Source of the DNA: Chaunax sp. Z400
Lineage: Eukaryota; Chordata; Actinopteri; Lophiiformes; Chaunacidae
Direction of reading: 5' to 3'
DNA length: 64,000 nt
Assembly: GCA_037577475.1 (NCBI GenBank)
Contig: CM075194.1
Location: forward strand, 23,474,492 to 23,538,491
Below, in pieces: positions 32,801 through 44,691 of this stretch (position 1 is its first letter; each line of letters starts with the position of its first letter). The translations under genes and the position numbers were made by a program. Under the pieces are notes generated by a model. That model was not told the DNA's origin and searched no databases. It was given only the letters and a program-made list of their open reading frames with translations.

Positions 32801-33274
32801 CATACCTTTGCTGGACCATCCTTACATTCTGTCACATACTCTGCTTTACAACCATGCTGCATTCATAGCAGTCATTGTACAGGTATTAGCACCGCAGTGA
32901 CTAAAATACTGCAGAAGTGAAACACTTGAATCAACAAAGCAGAAAATAAATATACAAATTCTTCAGTAGAATAACCTGATAGTCACTCATTTCAACTCTA
33001 ATGACCTGATTTGTGTTGAACTAATACTTGTATGTGACTCATCTGAAATGGGAGGTTAAACGTTTGTTAGAAAGTGTTTTGCAAAGACATAAATGAGATT
33101 ATTGAGTCTTAATTTTTTTTTCAAATACAAGACATCTCATCAATGCTATGAAAACAAACCTTCATGTGATTTGAAACTCAATTCAACTCTAGAGAAGAAA
33201 AAAACCTTAAAGGAAGGCATGATTTCAGTGAACTCACCACAGATGTTGTGTGTTGTCTGCTGCATGCAGTCCAT
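29803..33274 (-). pseudogene. Transglutaminase-like gene, exons 1-6 only (copy 1), frameshifted
   Basis: Would encode a calcium-dependent protein-glutamine gamma-glutamyltransferase, which crosslinks proteins. Exons with good splice sites and consistent phase: E1 33274-33238 (ATG, MDCMQQTTHNIC), E2 32685-32491 (N-terminal beta-sandwich, YQLKLVNFDTHENHI), E3 31001-30765 (PVQLSNKRSDPQG, ALGTFVLLCNPWL), E4 30676-30558, 119 bp (DDPVYMPLDVQIQEYI, LPWSFGQ), E5 30273-30145, 129 bp (DPVYLSRVICAM), E6 29957-29803. E6 contains the active-site YGQCWVFASV but is 155 bp instead of the usual 178: after GVLKGR about 23 bp is missing, which shifts the frame before GGVKPTEWN and the catalytic Cys. The exons for the catalytic His and Asp and for the two C-terminal barrels are not found. 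The paralogue is not determined. Confidence 0.82.
31222..32300. mobile_element. Decayed DNA-transposon-like repeat in transglutaminase intron 2 (copy 1)
   Basis: Blocks such as GAAATGTGGACTCGTCTGAC, GATGGTGAAATCCTGGAATT and TTGAGAAACGTTGTTGTTAA, in this order, occur in a repeat spread widely through fish genomes. No intact transposase frame remains, and the superfamily is uncertain. It lies between transglutaminase exons 3 and 2 and is duplicated at about 51538-52616. Confidence 0.5.
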
Positions 33275-33432
33275 TGTCTGACAGCATGAGCTACAAGTGA
33301 CAGAAGGAAAGACACGCAGGCTCCACCTTTAAACACTGAGAAACATCTCACTCTGCCTCTTTTGTTCTGTCTCCTGCTCACACTGGTCAATAGTGACATC
33401 TTAGCACGTGTCGTGTTTAGTTTAGGTGACAG

Positions 33433-33440
33433 TTTATAAA
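33433..33440 (-). promoter_or_regulatory. Candidate TATA box of the transglutaminase remnant (copy 1)
   Basis: TTTATAAA reads as a TATA-like box on both strands. It lies about 160 bp upstream of the exon 1 ATG on the minus strand, a plausible core-promoter distance. The copy at about 33,433+20,316 keeps it. Confidence 0.3.
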
Positions 33441-35590
33441 AGGCACCAGAGAGGGAAGTTTGATTTCATTGTCCAACAGTTGCTAATTCAAGCCTGAAGT
33501 CTAGATCGTAATATTGGATTGCTTTATATTCTATTTATACTTGTGTGTTTATGCAGATAAAGCAGAGAAAACATACCACCAGACACGACAAAGTGTTCTG
33601 TTTACATCAAAGCTTATTAAATAAGAGATTGTTTGCCATATGATGGTCATTGGATTTATTGAATTTATATCTACTTGTCATCACTTAAACCCCATTTCAG
33701 AGAGAACTGACTCAGTTTACTACCACATATTTATGTGCTATTCATTTTGCATTAACTCTCTACCTTTCTGTGATACACAATACTCCTGCAAAATTAGTTA
33801 CTGACCAAAAAATATCTATTGGTGTCAGGGTGAAAATCTGTAGCCTTACACTTTTTCTATCCATTTTTCCATCTGTTATCAGCGAGTGAAGAGGTTGTTC
33901 AAACTGACCGTCTGTCTTCTTTGTTTTACAGACTCGTGTTCTTTCATTGTGTGAGACTATGTGGAGACAAAGCTGTTACAAAGTGCATTCACAAAAATGA
34001 GTGGTAGGATCAGAGGTACTGCTATCACTGGTTAACAATGAGACAAATGATAAATGATCAGAAAACAAACAGCATGCTCTTTGAGGCTGTTTAAGCTGAA
34101 TGCTAACATGATGACATGAACATGAACACGATAAGCTTCTGACAAGGACAATTTTAAACAGGTATCATTTTAACCACCTCCACCAAAGTGGTGGACCGAC
34201 CATATTGTATTTGATTCATTCCTAAAAACCACTTGATTTCAAAACATGTCTGTGTGATTTGGGACTGATTCATCAAAGTTTTCACATGTGCCGTCTATGG
34301 AGAGGCAGTATGTTATGTGATGAATACCACATACCTCTCTCTGGAAAAGAAGAAGCTTAGAAACATTCACATTTCAAAATAATCAGCGTCGCACAATGAT
34401 GTCATCATAAGAACGTGCCCAGTTAAGAATGACTATGATGAGGACAGAGGTTAGGAGCTATTAGTTATTAAAGATTCTCATTGTATGTCTTACCTAAGTC
34501 ACTTTATACAGTACAAACTCAAAATGCTGCACATTATAATGAGATTATGTTTAGTGTTTGAATGACTGAAGTAAGCTCAGTATGATGACATATGAATTAT
34601 GTGCATTATGACATAATGTCATATTCTAATTCATGTTTTTAAACCAGTCCAACCAAAACAGAAGATTCATGTTTAATGTGTCATAAAGCCACTTGTTTTC
34701 TACAAACTACAAACTACAAAGACATATTTTCTTCTGGAAATGCATCTTTAGTGTTATATTGCATTGAGTTCACCTGTATGCACACCGAGTTTCCACTCAC
34801 ACCTCACTCTCCCTCTTTTCTGGCATCATAGTGACATTTTTGTACTATCTTCTGCACACAGTAGTCCATGACTGCAAACCAAACAAACAATCATTTGTAA
34901 TAATTAACTGTGGAGCAGCAGCAGGTGACTGAGAACAGTTGAGTACAATTACAAAATATATGAGAACAGGTTTTTTTTCTTTATTTCACAAGTTCAACTT
35001 TTGGACACCAGGTATCTCCTACTTCACTGTGAAGGCTTCCAGTCTCCACATCACTGCATAAAGTCTGATATTGGACCAGGATTGGCTTTAAAACTATTAT
35101 TGTCACAAATCATGCTCATATACCTTCATCTTTTCCTCTCATATTTTCAATGTACACAGAGAATATTTACTCTTTCTGCAATGGATTCAGTTTGTTTCCA
35201 CTATCTTTGAGGCTAGAGATGCACCAACCTTTAAAAAGAAGTCATCGATCTAACAAGCTTTATCAAAAGGACCAGAGAAAATAGAGCTTCTATCTCTACA
35301 AGGAATTTGAGGGCAGGACTACTAAAGGTCTGTATCTCTCTATAGGCCAGCTGATTTTCCAGAGCGCTGGCTGTGCTCTAGTTCTATGTGTTTATGGTCA
35401 AGTTTCACATTTTCTGACTTTTCCTCAGAGTCTGACCGCTTCTCAGGTTCAGTCTTTACAACTCCTTCAAAAATCAAATTGTTATGACGAGTCGTCAATT
35501 TTACCTGTCATGTTGACAAGGGTGGAGCTCAGTGTGTTGAGATTATTTAGCTCTTTCCACTTTGATTTCATTCACTGTTGCAGTGGTTCA
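33441..35590. other. Noncoding region upstream of the transglutaminase remnant (copy 1)
   Basis: No clear gene. An exon-like stretch at about 33932-34011 lies between TTTGTTTTACAG and AGTG|GTAGGA and contains a late ATG. 34174-34630 (457 bp) is absent from copy 2 and contains A/T-rich, possibly repeat-derived sequence. Confidence 0.4.
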
Positions 35591-35803
35591 GAATGTCTTT
35601 GTTGAAGGACGTCCACACAGTAGGATAATGTTTACTGATATGACCCCTGACGTTTAGTCTAGGGAGGATATTTCAGGATGGCAGATGAAAGGATAACATC
35701 AATGAGGAGAAACTTTATCAGCATGTAGCTGTGACCGAGCTGCTCTCTGCTGGACACATCAAGAATTACATCTACTCAACTGTAGGTGCAGTGTGAGGAT
35801 TTA
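35591..35803 (+). repeat. Module U, occurrence 1
   Basis: A 213-bp module, preceded here by TTGCAGTGGTTCAG, with the open start NVFVEGRPHSRIMFTDMTPD and, later in another frame, EEKLYQHVAVTELLSAGHIK. It recurs at 40539, 45393, 55452 and 59806, always at the border of a PABP-like unit or of the integrase. I do not recognise the protein. Confidence 0.7.
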
Positions 35804-35814
35804 AGATTTTTCAG

Positions 35815-36090
35815 GTGAATGCAGAGTTCATGCTGATCACCACCAAGCCACTGCAATCAAAGTTCATGTCACAGCTGGACCACTTCTCAGACAAGCTGCC
35901 GGAAATGAGAGGAAATTTCTACATTCTTGGAAATCTGGAAGTTATTTGAAGAAATGCAGTCAAACCTGGTGGGCCGACCACCTCTGCAAGACAACATTGT
36001 GCTCATGACTGCTTTTTCGCTGTCCCGTTGATATCTGGGAAATTCTGTGCAAAGTTATTGTTTTTTAGCACTGTATTAAACGGGATATAG
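35815..36090 (+). pseudogene. Unidentified exon-like frame in P1 (interrupted)
   Basis: After TTTTTCAG the frame reads VNAEFMLITTKPLQSKFMSQ, then DHFSDKLPEMRGNFYILGNL. In P1 a G-to-T change gives TGA at 35947-35949, while P2 (40757-41038) and P3 (55676-55951) stay open for about 90 codons. It looks protein-like, but I cannot place it in a family. Confidence 0.35.
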
Positions 36091-36386
36091 CGGTAAAAAG
36101 GACCTTTTCCAGGCAACATTTTCAGTCATTTTTGTATTTCATATGAGCACAAGAGAAAACACTGAAGAAGGCAAAAGTGAAGAAGACACTGGGTGAGATC
36201 ATTTGAAAAACAAAAACATGCTGCACATGCGTATAATATATGCTCAAAAATGTTCAGTTGTGATTGTTGTTTAATTTGTATTTTTGTATAGCACACTAGC
36301 ATTTTTTTTCAAATGGCATTCTTCAATCCTGACAGTGTTTGAAGAGAAAGAGAGATTTTTAACACTGATAGTTTAATCTGTTTTCT

Positions 36387-36418
36387 GTGGGTGATCATGT
36401 AGGGGCATGATCACCCAC
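36387..36418. repeat. 13-bp perfect inverted repeat around the PABP-like E1 acceptor (P1)
   Basis: GTGGGTGATCATG and CATGATCACCCAC are exact reverse complements separated by TAGGGG. The TAG of the loop is the presumed 3' splice site of E1. The same structure is kept in P2 (about 41336-41367) and P3. Confidence 0.75.
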
Positions 36419-39400
36419 TCTTTCCTTGGCTCTGCCTACGTGAACTTTCACAATTCAGATTCAGGTATGTACTTTATCAAAACTAGAGACTTAAATGTGT
36501 AATCATCAATCTGTTTATCATTTTATGTATATCACTGATCAGAGCACAGGTCTGCGTCTGCATCTGGTTTTCATGTGTGTGTTTCAGTGTTTTACTGAAA
36601 TAGGCCCATATTATTTTCTCATTTTTGCCAAAAACTGTTAACTATTAGAAGAATAGCTGGACAGACATGTCTAAAATCCTGAAAAATAAGCACCCATCAC
36701 ATTTATGCAAGAACATTTTTAAAGTCATCAGCACCATATAGAAATTGTGGCTTAGCACAAATCAGCCTGTCAATGTATGTCAAAGGTCAATCAGTCAATG
36801 ATCTAAGTGACTTTTTAAAGCTAGAATTGGTGGTTTTCTTACTATTTTATGATAGTAAACTGAATATTTTGGGATGCTGACATCAGAAAAAAAATCAGGG
36901 AGTATAAATATGCACTATACACCTGGACTCAAACAGCACCTGAGCACTAGAAACCCATTCAAGACGACCAACCACACCTTTAACATGTGCTGTTATATCC
37001 GGCTCTTGAGAATTTATATTTACTAAACAACTTAAGTCCTTTTTCTGTGCTCCTTCCCTCAGCCAAGGTTGCAATGAATGCCTTGAACCTTTTTGAGAAC
37101 AAGGGGCAGCAAATGCGCATCACGTGGTCACAGCCTCATCAGAGTGAAAGTGAAGCGGGAAAGGTATTCATCAGGAATCTTGAAAAGTCCATTAACACCA
37201 AGGCTCTAACTGCAACCTTGTCAACTTTTGGAAACGTCCTGGCATGCGAGGAAGGAGGCTAGTGTCTGATTCCCGCTTCTCGTATCTAATCTGAAGTAGG
37301 GGTATGGTCTGCAGTCATTGTTGTAGCATAGCATTGTGACCGCAGGTCTAATTAGCTGGTGTAAATGTCCTAGAGTTGTTTGCACTAACAGAGAGATCAA
37401 TCATTCGTACATGTGATATGTGAATCATTACGCAATTGATTAAATAATAGATGGAGTTTGGTTATGTTTAGTTGTGCCCTTAAACTAATAATGGGATTGT
37501 ATTTTCAATAATATTGGAATATAAGTACGTACTTCATGTCCCAAAAAAGGCTTTGCAATAAATTCAATTAGTCAGATGCAATCAACAAAAATGGGAGGTA
37601 GGGTTTTAAAGTCATCCATTCACTTGAAGAAATGTTTAACTCAGCCTGTTTCCCAATGCAAAGAACATCTCAATAGTTGGACTATAAAATCAGCTTTACT
37701 GTACTCTTACTGCATGTGTGTGGGGCCTAAACGTTTAGCATGTGTCTACTTTCTCAAAGGTGATTCAAAAAGACTCTGGAGGATACGGCTTTGTGCAGTT
37801 TGGGACTCAGGAAGCAGCCGACCGGGCCATTGAGAGACTGAATGGCCTGCTGTTCAATGACCAACAAGTGTAAGTGACGTTGCTTTAAACTAAGTTGGTA
37901 CCTTTTAATACGTATAATGAAAATAAGACTGTTGAATGAATATGGCACCTGGTCTCATTCAAAGCTGCACAATGATACCTGAGCAGTTTTAATGTGTCTT
38001 TGCAGAGATGACTTAATAGAGTTCTACAGTGTGCAATAACACTTGGAGGAAGCTTGATGATGCCTAAGTAGCTCATACAATGTACCAAAAATACATAAAT
38101 GGCTTTACAGTTGTGGCTAGGATAAAATTGTATTATTACTATTATATTATTACAAATTATTATTATTATTATCATTTATTACTGTAATTAATGTTGTTAA
38201 TGTGCATTAAGATTCTGCTAAATGTCCATTTGAATGCAGCTCTTTTAGGTGCTACTACTCAAACATGGAGTGGAATTTGGAGCAGCATGACATGGATGAA
38301 GAGAAGCCTGGCCCTGCCCAAGAGAAGAGGGAGCAACAGACGGAGACTCGCCATCAGGTCCATTTTCTCCTGCGCAAATTCACAAAACAACGTGTCATAG
38401 TTTACTTAATTAACTTCAGTCATATTGTCTGGTCAGTCATATGACAGACTGCAGCTTTGTCATATCCAGTGTTCCGTCTCTCATGGTTGCACTGGCCAAA
38501 ATGGCTACTATATAGTGTTTTAAAAAGTTAACACTCTATCTCATCTTCAGGGTGTCAACTTATATATTAGGAACCTTCATCACAGAATTGATGATCAGCG
38601 TCTCTGGCAGGAATTCTCCCCCTTCGGTACCATCACCAGTGCAAAGGTAGGACCTCGTCTCTTCACTTAGTGGATCTTCTGTGATTAGATGGCTGTGAAA
38701 CAGCTGTCATTTACTGGTACTGATAATCAACTGGTGTCCAAATTTGGTCATTTGTTTCATTTGACTCTCGCTCTCAGGTCACGATGGTGGATGGACACAG
38801 CAAGGGCTTTGGCTTTATCTGCTTCTCCTCCCAAGAGGAGGCCAGCAACGCCATGGCTGAAATGAATGGACGCGTTGTGGAGACCAAGCGTTTGTACGTG
38901 GCTCCGTTTCAGCCCAAGGAGGAGCGTCAAGCAATGGTGAGGAAACAGCACATGCAGAGACAAACACAAGCCCCTGCAGCTGCTGCAACAGCCGCTCCTG
39001 TGCGTGGAGTCCTTCACCGCCGTGATGCCGCAGGAGGCCGCAACACCCAGCAGAACGAGACAGCTCAGACGCAGGTCACCAGGCAGCAGGTAGGAATGAA
39101 CATTTCTTTGTTAGACCAGACCTACTGACCTACTCTGGTCTAATTGCCTACCTTTTGGGCCATAAGTAGATTTTGGTCGATGCTAATTTTCATTTCTCCT
39201 TCGTAGCCCGCACTGCCCTCTGGCAAGAAAGCCAAACCTGTGGCCCAGGTACCCCTGAGCAAACCTAAGGCCTCCCAAAGTGTGAGGCCACAAAGTAAGT
39301 ATCCTTTCAATCTATCACTCCATGATTGTGTATATTTACAGTCATTTTAAAAGCACATTAAGACATGGCAAAACAAAATTTGGAAACAGAAACACTTCTT

Positions 39401-39840
39401 CTTACTTGTACATGAAGCCACTTTTGTTTTATGTGTTCAGATTCCCAGAACATGCCGGATGCCATGCATCCATCGGCACCTCGCCCAAGGAACTTTGGTC
39501 GCAAGCGGCCTGCCTTCCAGGTGGCCCAGACGATGTCTGCCCAGCCTACCGGTCAGTCAGCTCCACTCAGTTAATAGTCTACCTGCACAACAAATAGAGT
39601 TCAGCTATATGGCTGATAATCGTGTCTTTATGTTGATGTTTCTGTTCCTCTGTTCACTCTTCTTGTAGCAAAACAAAGCACCAGGCACCAACGAGCCCCT
39701 GCAGGAGCTGCAGCAGCCGCTCCTGTGCATTAAGTCCCTCACCTCCATGATGCAGCAGGAGTCGTACAACAGGAGGAGATGTTCATTAATTAGTATTGCT
39801 TCTTCTGTGTACTTTGTCCGATAAGTGCTACATAAATAAA
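36403..39840 (+). pseudogene. PABP-like gene, unit P1
   Basis: Relative of cytoplasmic poly(A)-binding protein, which binds mRNA tails through RRMs. Exons in consistent phase: E1 36403-36464 (LGSAYVNF, RNP1 of RRM1), E2 37063-37250 (RITWSQ; KVFIRNLEKS, RNP2 of RRM2), E3 37760-37869 (GGYGFVQFGTQEAADRAIER, RNP1 of RRM2), E4 38249-38357 (acidic linker), E5 38551-38646 (GVNLYIRNLHHRIDDQRLWQ, RRM4), E6 38778-39089 (KGFGFICFSSQEEASNAMAE), E7 39207-39294, E8 39441-39551, E9 from 39669 with stop at 39731. Poly(A) signal at 39835. No start exon, no RRM3 and no C-terminal MLLE domain. The E2 donor is GA instead of the GT found in P2 and P3, so reading through gives a stop at 37260. This copy is probably not functional. 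Confidence 0.8.
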
Positions 39841-40538
39841 GTTAATTGTTGTTCCAATTATAAAATAATTGGTGTCTGTTTTTAGCTTTTAGTGAAAATA
39901 GAATAATTTGACTGTTCCTGTGACTAATGCCAACTTGATCAAGTTTTCAAAGATGATAGTTCTACTGGCCAAATCAAAATACTTAAGGCACATGAGAGCT
40001 GCACCATGGCCAGTCTGTCCCATCTCTGTTCACTTTAATCAGAGGGATTTACTCTCAGTGTCTGAGCATCAAGCTGCAAGACATCTGTCAGAATAATCTC
40101 ACCTACGGCACAAAGAAACTGTCCAACATGGCCATTAGAATGCATGTTTTTGTGTTCTCCTTAGGGAGGTCAGAGGTCACAGTGTTTTTGACAGGGATTC
40201 AGTGTCTTGTTCAACAATAGACAGCACCTTTCATGCTGATTTAAAACCTCCAGGGATTCATTAATGAATTGCACTCAAACTTGCTATTATAATCATATTC
40301 TTCAATAATTTTACTTTTATTTACCTAATATAACATACTTAGGCATCCTTACACAGCGAAATTAAGTGTTACAGCAGCACTGGAAACAAACCAAAGATGT
40401 ATGGAGAGTAAGGCCCATTTATTATTATTATTATTATTATTACACTTTATTGCTTCACTCTTTTCTTCTTCGTTGTTTCCGTACACATTTGTCGTGCTTT
40501 GCTTGGATTCTAGCTACACTGCCCTCAACCATTTCTAA
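39734..40538. other. 3' flank of P1 with an ATT microsatellite
   Basis: 3' UTR and flank without a gene. An (ATT)n tract lies near 40417-40441. The tract is one unit longer in P2 and three units longer in P3. Confidence 0.6.
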
Positions 40539-40756
40539 GAATGTCTTTGTTGAAGGACGTCCACACAGTAGGATAATGTTTACTGATATGACCCCTGACG
40601 TTTAGTCTAGGGAGGATATTTCAGGATGGCAGATGAAAGGATAACATCTATGAGGAGAAACTTTATCAGCATGTAGCTGTGACCGAGCTGCTCTCTGCTG
40701 GACACATCAAGAATTACATCTACTCAACTGTAGGTGTAGTGTGAGGATTTAAGATT

Positions 40757-41038
40757 TTTCAGGTGAATGCAGAGTTCATGCTGATCACCACCAAGCCACT
40801 GCAATCAAAGTTCATGTCACAGCTGGACCACTTCTCAGACAAGCTGCCGGAAATGAGAGGAAACTTCTACATTCTTGGAAATTTGGAAGTTATTGGAAGA
40901 AATGCAGTCAAACCTGGTGGGCCGACCACCTCTGCAAGACAACATTGTGCTCATGACTGCTTTTTTGCTGTCCTGTTGATATCTGGGAAATTCTGTGCAA
41001 AGTTATTGTTTTTTAGCACTGTATTAAACGGGATATAG
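40757..41038 (+). other. Unidentified exon-like frame in P2 (open)
   Basis: Same frame as in P1, but with GTTATTGGAAGAAATG in place of the TGA, so about 90 codons remain open. The product is not recognised. Confidence 0.3.
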
Positions 41039-41351
41039 CGGTAAAAAGGACCTTTTCCAGGCAACATTTTCAGTCATTTTTGGTTTCATATGAGCACAAG
41101 AGAAAACACTGAAGAAGGCAAAAGTGAAGAAGACACTGGGTGAGATCATTTGAAAAACAAAAACATGCTGCACATGCGTATAATATATGCTCAAAAATGT
41201 TCAGTTGTGATTGTTGTTTAATTTGTATTTTTGTATAGCACTCTAGCATATTTTTTCAAATGGCATTCTTCAATCCTGAAATTGTTTGAAGAGAAAGAGA
41301 GAGATTTTTAACACTGATAGTTTAATCTGTTTTCTGTGGGTGATCATGTAG

Positions 41352-44300
41352 GGGCATGATCACCCACTCTTTCCTTGGCTCTGCCTACGTGAACTTTCAC
41401 AATTCAGATTCAGGTATGTACTTTATCAAAACTAGAGACTTAAATGTGTAATCATCAATCTGTTTATCATTTTATGTATATCACTGATCAGAGCACAGGT
41501 CTGCGTCTGCATCTGGTTTTCATGTGTGTGTTTCAGTGTTTTACTGAAATAGGCCCATATTATTTTCTCATTTTTGCCAAAAGCTGTTAACTATTAGAAG
41601 AATAACTGGACAGACGTCTAAAATCCTGAAAAATAAGCACTCATCACATTTATGCAAGAACATTTTTAAAGTCATCAGCACCATATAGAAATTGTGGCTT
41701 AGCACAAATCAGCCTGTCAATGTATGTCAAAGGTCAATCAGTCAATGATCTAAGTGACTTTTTAAAGCTAGTATTGGTGGTTTTCTTACTATTTTATGAT
41801 AGTAAACTGAATATTTTAGGATGCTGACATCAGAAAAAAAATCAGGGAATATAAATATGCACTATACACCTGGACTCAAACAGCACCTGAGCACTAGAAA
41901 CCCATTCAAGACGACCAACCACACCTTTAACATGTGCTGTTATATCCGGCTCTTGAGAATTTATATTTACTAAACAACTTAAGTCCTTTTTCTGTGCTCC
42001 TTCCCTCAGCCAAGGTTGCAATGAATGCCTTGAACCTTTTTGAGAACAAGGGGCAGCAAATGCGCATCACGTGGTCACAGCCTCATCAGAGTGAAAGTGA
42101 AGCGGGAAAAGTATTCATCAGGAATCTTGAAAAGTCCATTAACACCAAGGCTCTAACTGCAACCTTGTCAACTTTTGGAAACGTCCTGGCATGCGAGGTA
42201 GGAGGCTAGTGTCTGATTCCCGCTTCTCGTATCTAATCTGAAGTAGGGGTATGGTCTGCAGTCGTTGTTGTAGCATAGCATTGTGACCGCAGGTCTAATT
42301 AGCTGGTGTAAATGTCCTAGAGTTGTTTGCACTAACAGAGAGATCAATCATCCGTACTTGTGATATGTGAATCATTACGTAATTGATTAAATAATAGATG
42401 GAGTTTGGTTATGTTTAGTTGTGCCCTTAAACTAATAATGGGATTGTATTTTCAATAATATTGGAATATAAGTACGTACTTCATGTCCCAAAAAAGGCTT
42501 TGCAATAAATTCAATTAGTCAGATGCAATCAACAAAAATGGGAGGTAGGGTTTTAAAGTCATCCATTCACTTGAAGAAATGTTTAACTCAGCCTGTTTCC
42601 CAATGCAAAGAACATCTCAGTAGTTGGACTATAAAATCAGCTTTACTGTACTCTTACTGCATGTGTGTGGGGCCTAAACGTTTAGCATGTGTCTACTTTC
42701 TCAAAGGTGATTCAAAAAGACTCTGGAGGATACGGCTTTGTGCAGTTTGGGAATCATATGTATAATGACAATAAGACCGTTGAATCAATATGGCACCTGG
42801 TCTCATTCAAAGCTGCACAATGATACCTGAGCAGTTTTAATGTGTCTTTGCAGAGATGACTTAATAGAGTTCTACAGTGTGCAATAACACTTGGAGGAAG
42901 CTTGATGATGCCTAAGTAGCTCATACAATGTACCGAAAATACATAAATGGCTTTACAGTTGTGGCAAGGATAAAATTGTATTATTACTATTATATTATTA
43001 CAAATTATTATTATTATTATTATCATTTATTACTGTAATTAATGTTGTTAATGTGCATTAAGTTTCTGCTAAATGTCCATTTGAATGCAGCTCTTTTAGG
43101 TGCTACTACTCAAACATGGAGTGGAATTTGGAGCAGCATGACATGGATGAAGAGAAGCCTGGCCCTGCCCAAGAGAAGAGGGAGCAACAGACGGAGACTC
43201 GCCATCAGGTCCATTTTCTCCTGCGCAAATTCACAAAACAACGTGTCATAGTTCACTTAATTAACTTCAGTCATATTGTCTGGTCAGGCATATGACAGAC
43301 TGCAGCTTTGTCATATCCAGTGTTCCGTCTCTCATGGTTGCACTGGCCAAAATGGCTACTATATAGTGTTTTAAAAAGTTAACACTCTATCTCATCTTCA
43401 GGGTGTCAACTTATATATTAGGAACCTTCATCACAGAATTGATGATCAGCGTCTCTGGCAGGAATTCTCCCCCTTCGGTACCATCACCAGTGCAAAGGTA
43501 GGACCTCGTCTCTTCACTTAGTGTATCTTCTGTGATTAGATGGCTGTGAAACAGCTGTCATTTACTGGTACTGATAATCAACTGGTGTCCAAATTTGGTC
43601 ATTCGTTTCATTTGACTCTCGCTCTCAGGTCACGATGGTGGATGGACACAGCAAGGGCTTCGGCTTTGTCTGCTTCTCCTCCCGAGAGGAGGCCAGCAAC
43701 GCCATGGCTGAAATGAATGGACGCGTTGTGGAGACCAAGCGTTTGTACGTGGCTCCGTTTGAGCCCAAGGAGGAGCGTCAAGCAATGGTGAGGAAACAGC
43801 ACATGCAGAGACAAACACAAGCCCCTGCAGCTGCTGCAACAGCCGCTCCTGTGCGTGGAGTCCTTCACCGCCGTGATGCCGCAGGAGGCCGCAACACCCA
43901 GCAGAACGAGACAGCTCAGACGCAGGTCACCAGGCAGCAGGTAGGAATGAACATTTCTTTGTTAGACCAGACCTACTGACCTACTCTGGTCTAATTGCCT
44001 ACCTTTTGGGCCATAAGTAGATTTTGGTCGATGCTAATTTTCATTTCTCCTTCGTAGCCCGCACTGCCCTCTGGCAAGAAAGCCAAACCTGTGGCCCAGG
44101 TACCCCTGAGCAAACCTAAGGCCTCCCAATGTGTGAGGCCACAAAGTAAGTATCCTTTCAATCTATCACTCCATGATTGTGTATATTTACAGTCATTTTA
44201 AAAGCACATTAAGACATGGCAAAACAAAATTTGGAAACAGAAACACTTCTTCTTACTTGTACATGAAGCCACTTTTGTTTTATGTGTTCAGATTCCCAGA

Positions 44301-44691
44301 ACATGCCGGATGCCATGCATCCATCGGCACCTCGCCCAAGGAACTTTGGTCGCAAGCGGCCTGCCTTCCAGGTGGCCCAGACGATGTCTGCCCAGCCTAC
44401 CGGTCAGTCAGCTCCACTCAGTCAATAGTCTACCTGCACAACAAATAGAGTTCAGCTATATGGCTGATAATCGTGTCTTTATGTTGATGTTTCTGTTCCT
44501 CTGTTCACTCTTCTTGTAGCAAAACAAAGCACCAGGCACCAACGAGCCCCTGCAGGAGCTGCAGCAGCCGCTCCTGTGCATTAAGTCCCTCACCTCCATG
44601 ATGCAGCAGGAGTCGTACAACAGGAGGAGATGTTCATTAATCAGTAATGCTTCTTCTGTGTACTTTGTCCGATAAGTGCTACATAAATAAA
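41352..44691 (+). pseudogene. PABP-like gene, unit P2 (least damaged copy)
   Basis: Exons: E1 41352-41413, E2 42010-42197 (donor GTAGGA intact), truncated E3 42707-42759, E4 43100-43208, E5 43402-43497, E6 43629-43940, E7 44058-44145, E8 44292-44402, E9 from 44520 with stop at 44582. AATAAA at 44686. RRM2 loses its second half: after GYGFVQFGN the sequence jumps into former intron. A GT at 42760 would still join to E4 in phase, so a shortened in-frame product is conceivable. E7 has a Ser-to-Cys change (CAATGTGTG). Like the other copies it lacks a recognisable start exon, RRM3 and the MLLE domain. Whether it is expressed cannot be seen from sequence. Confidence 0.78.

Larger units (their letters stand above)
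35591..40538 (+). repeat. PABP-like unit P1 (4,948 bp)
   Basis: First of three repeats of module U, an unidentified exon-like frame and the PABP-like gene. P2 follows immediately at 40539, so P1 and P2 are a direct tandem pair. P1 carries the longer RRM2 exon and is the outgroup to P2 and P3 by shared indels. Confidence 0.9.

Noticed and set aside
33932..34011. Exon-like stretch with a late ATG and a GT donor upstream of the transglutaminase remnant
   Set aside because: Only two codons would be coding and no downstream partner exon is found, so it is noted but not annotated as a gene.
38757..39017. Minus-strand frame of 86 codons, kept in all three PABP-like units
   Set aside because: It is the shadow of PABP-like exon E6; conservation follows from recent duplication.
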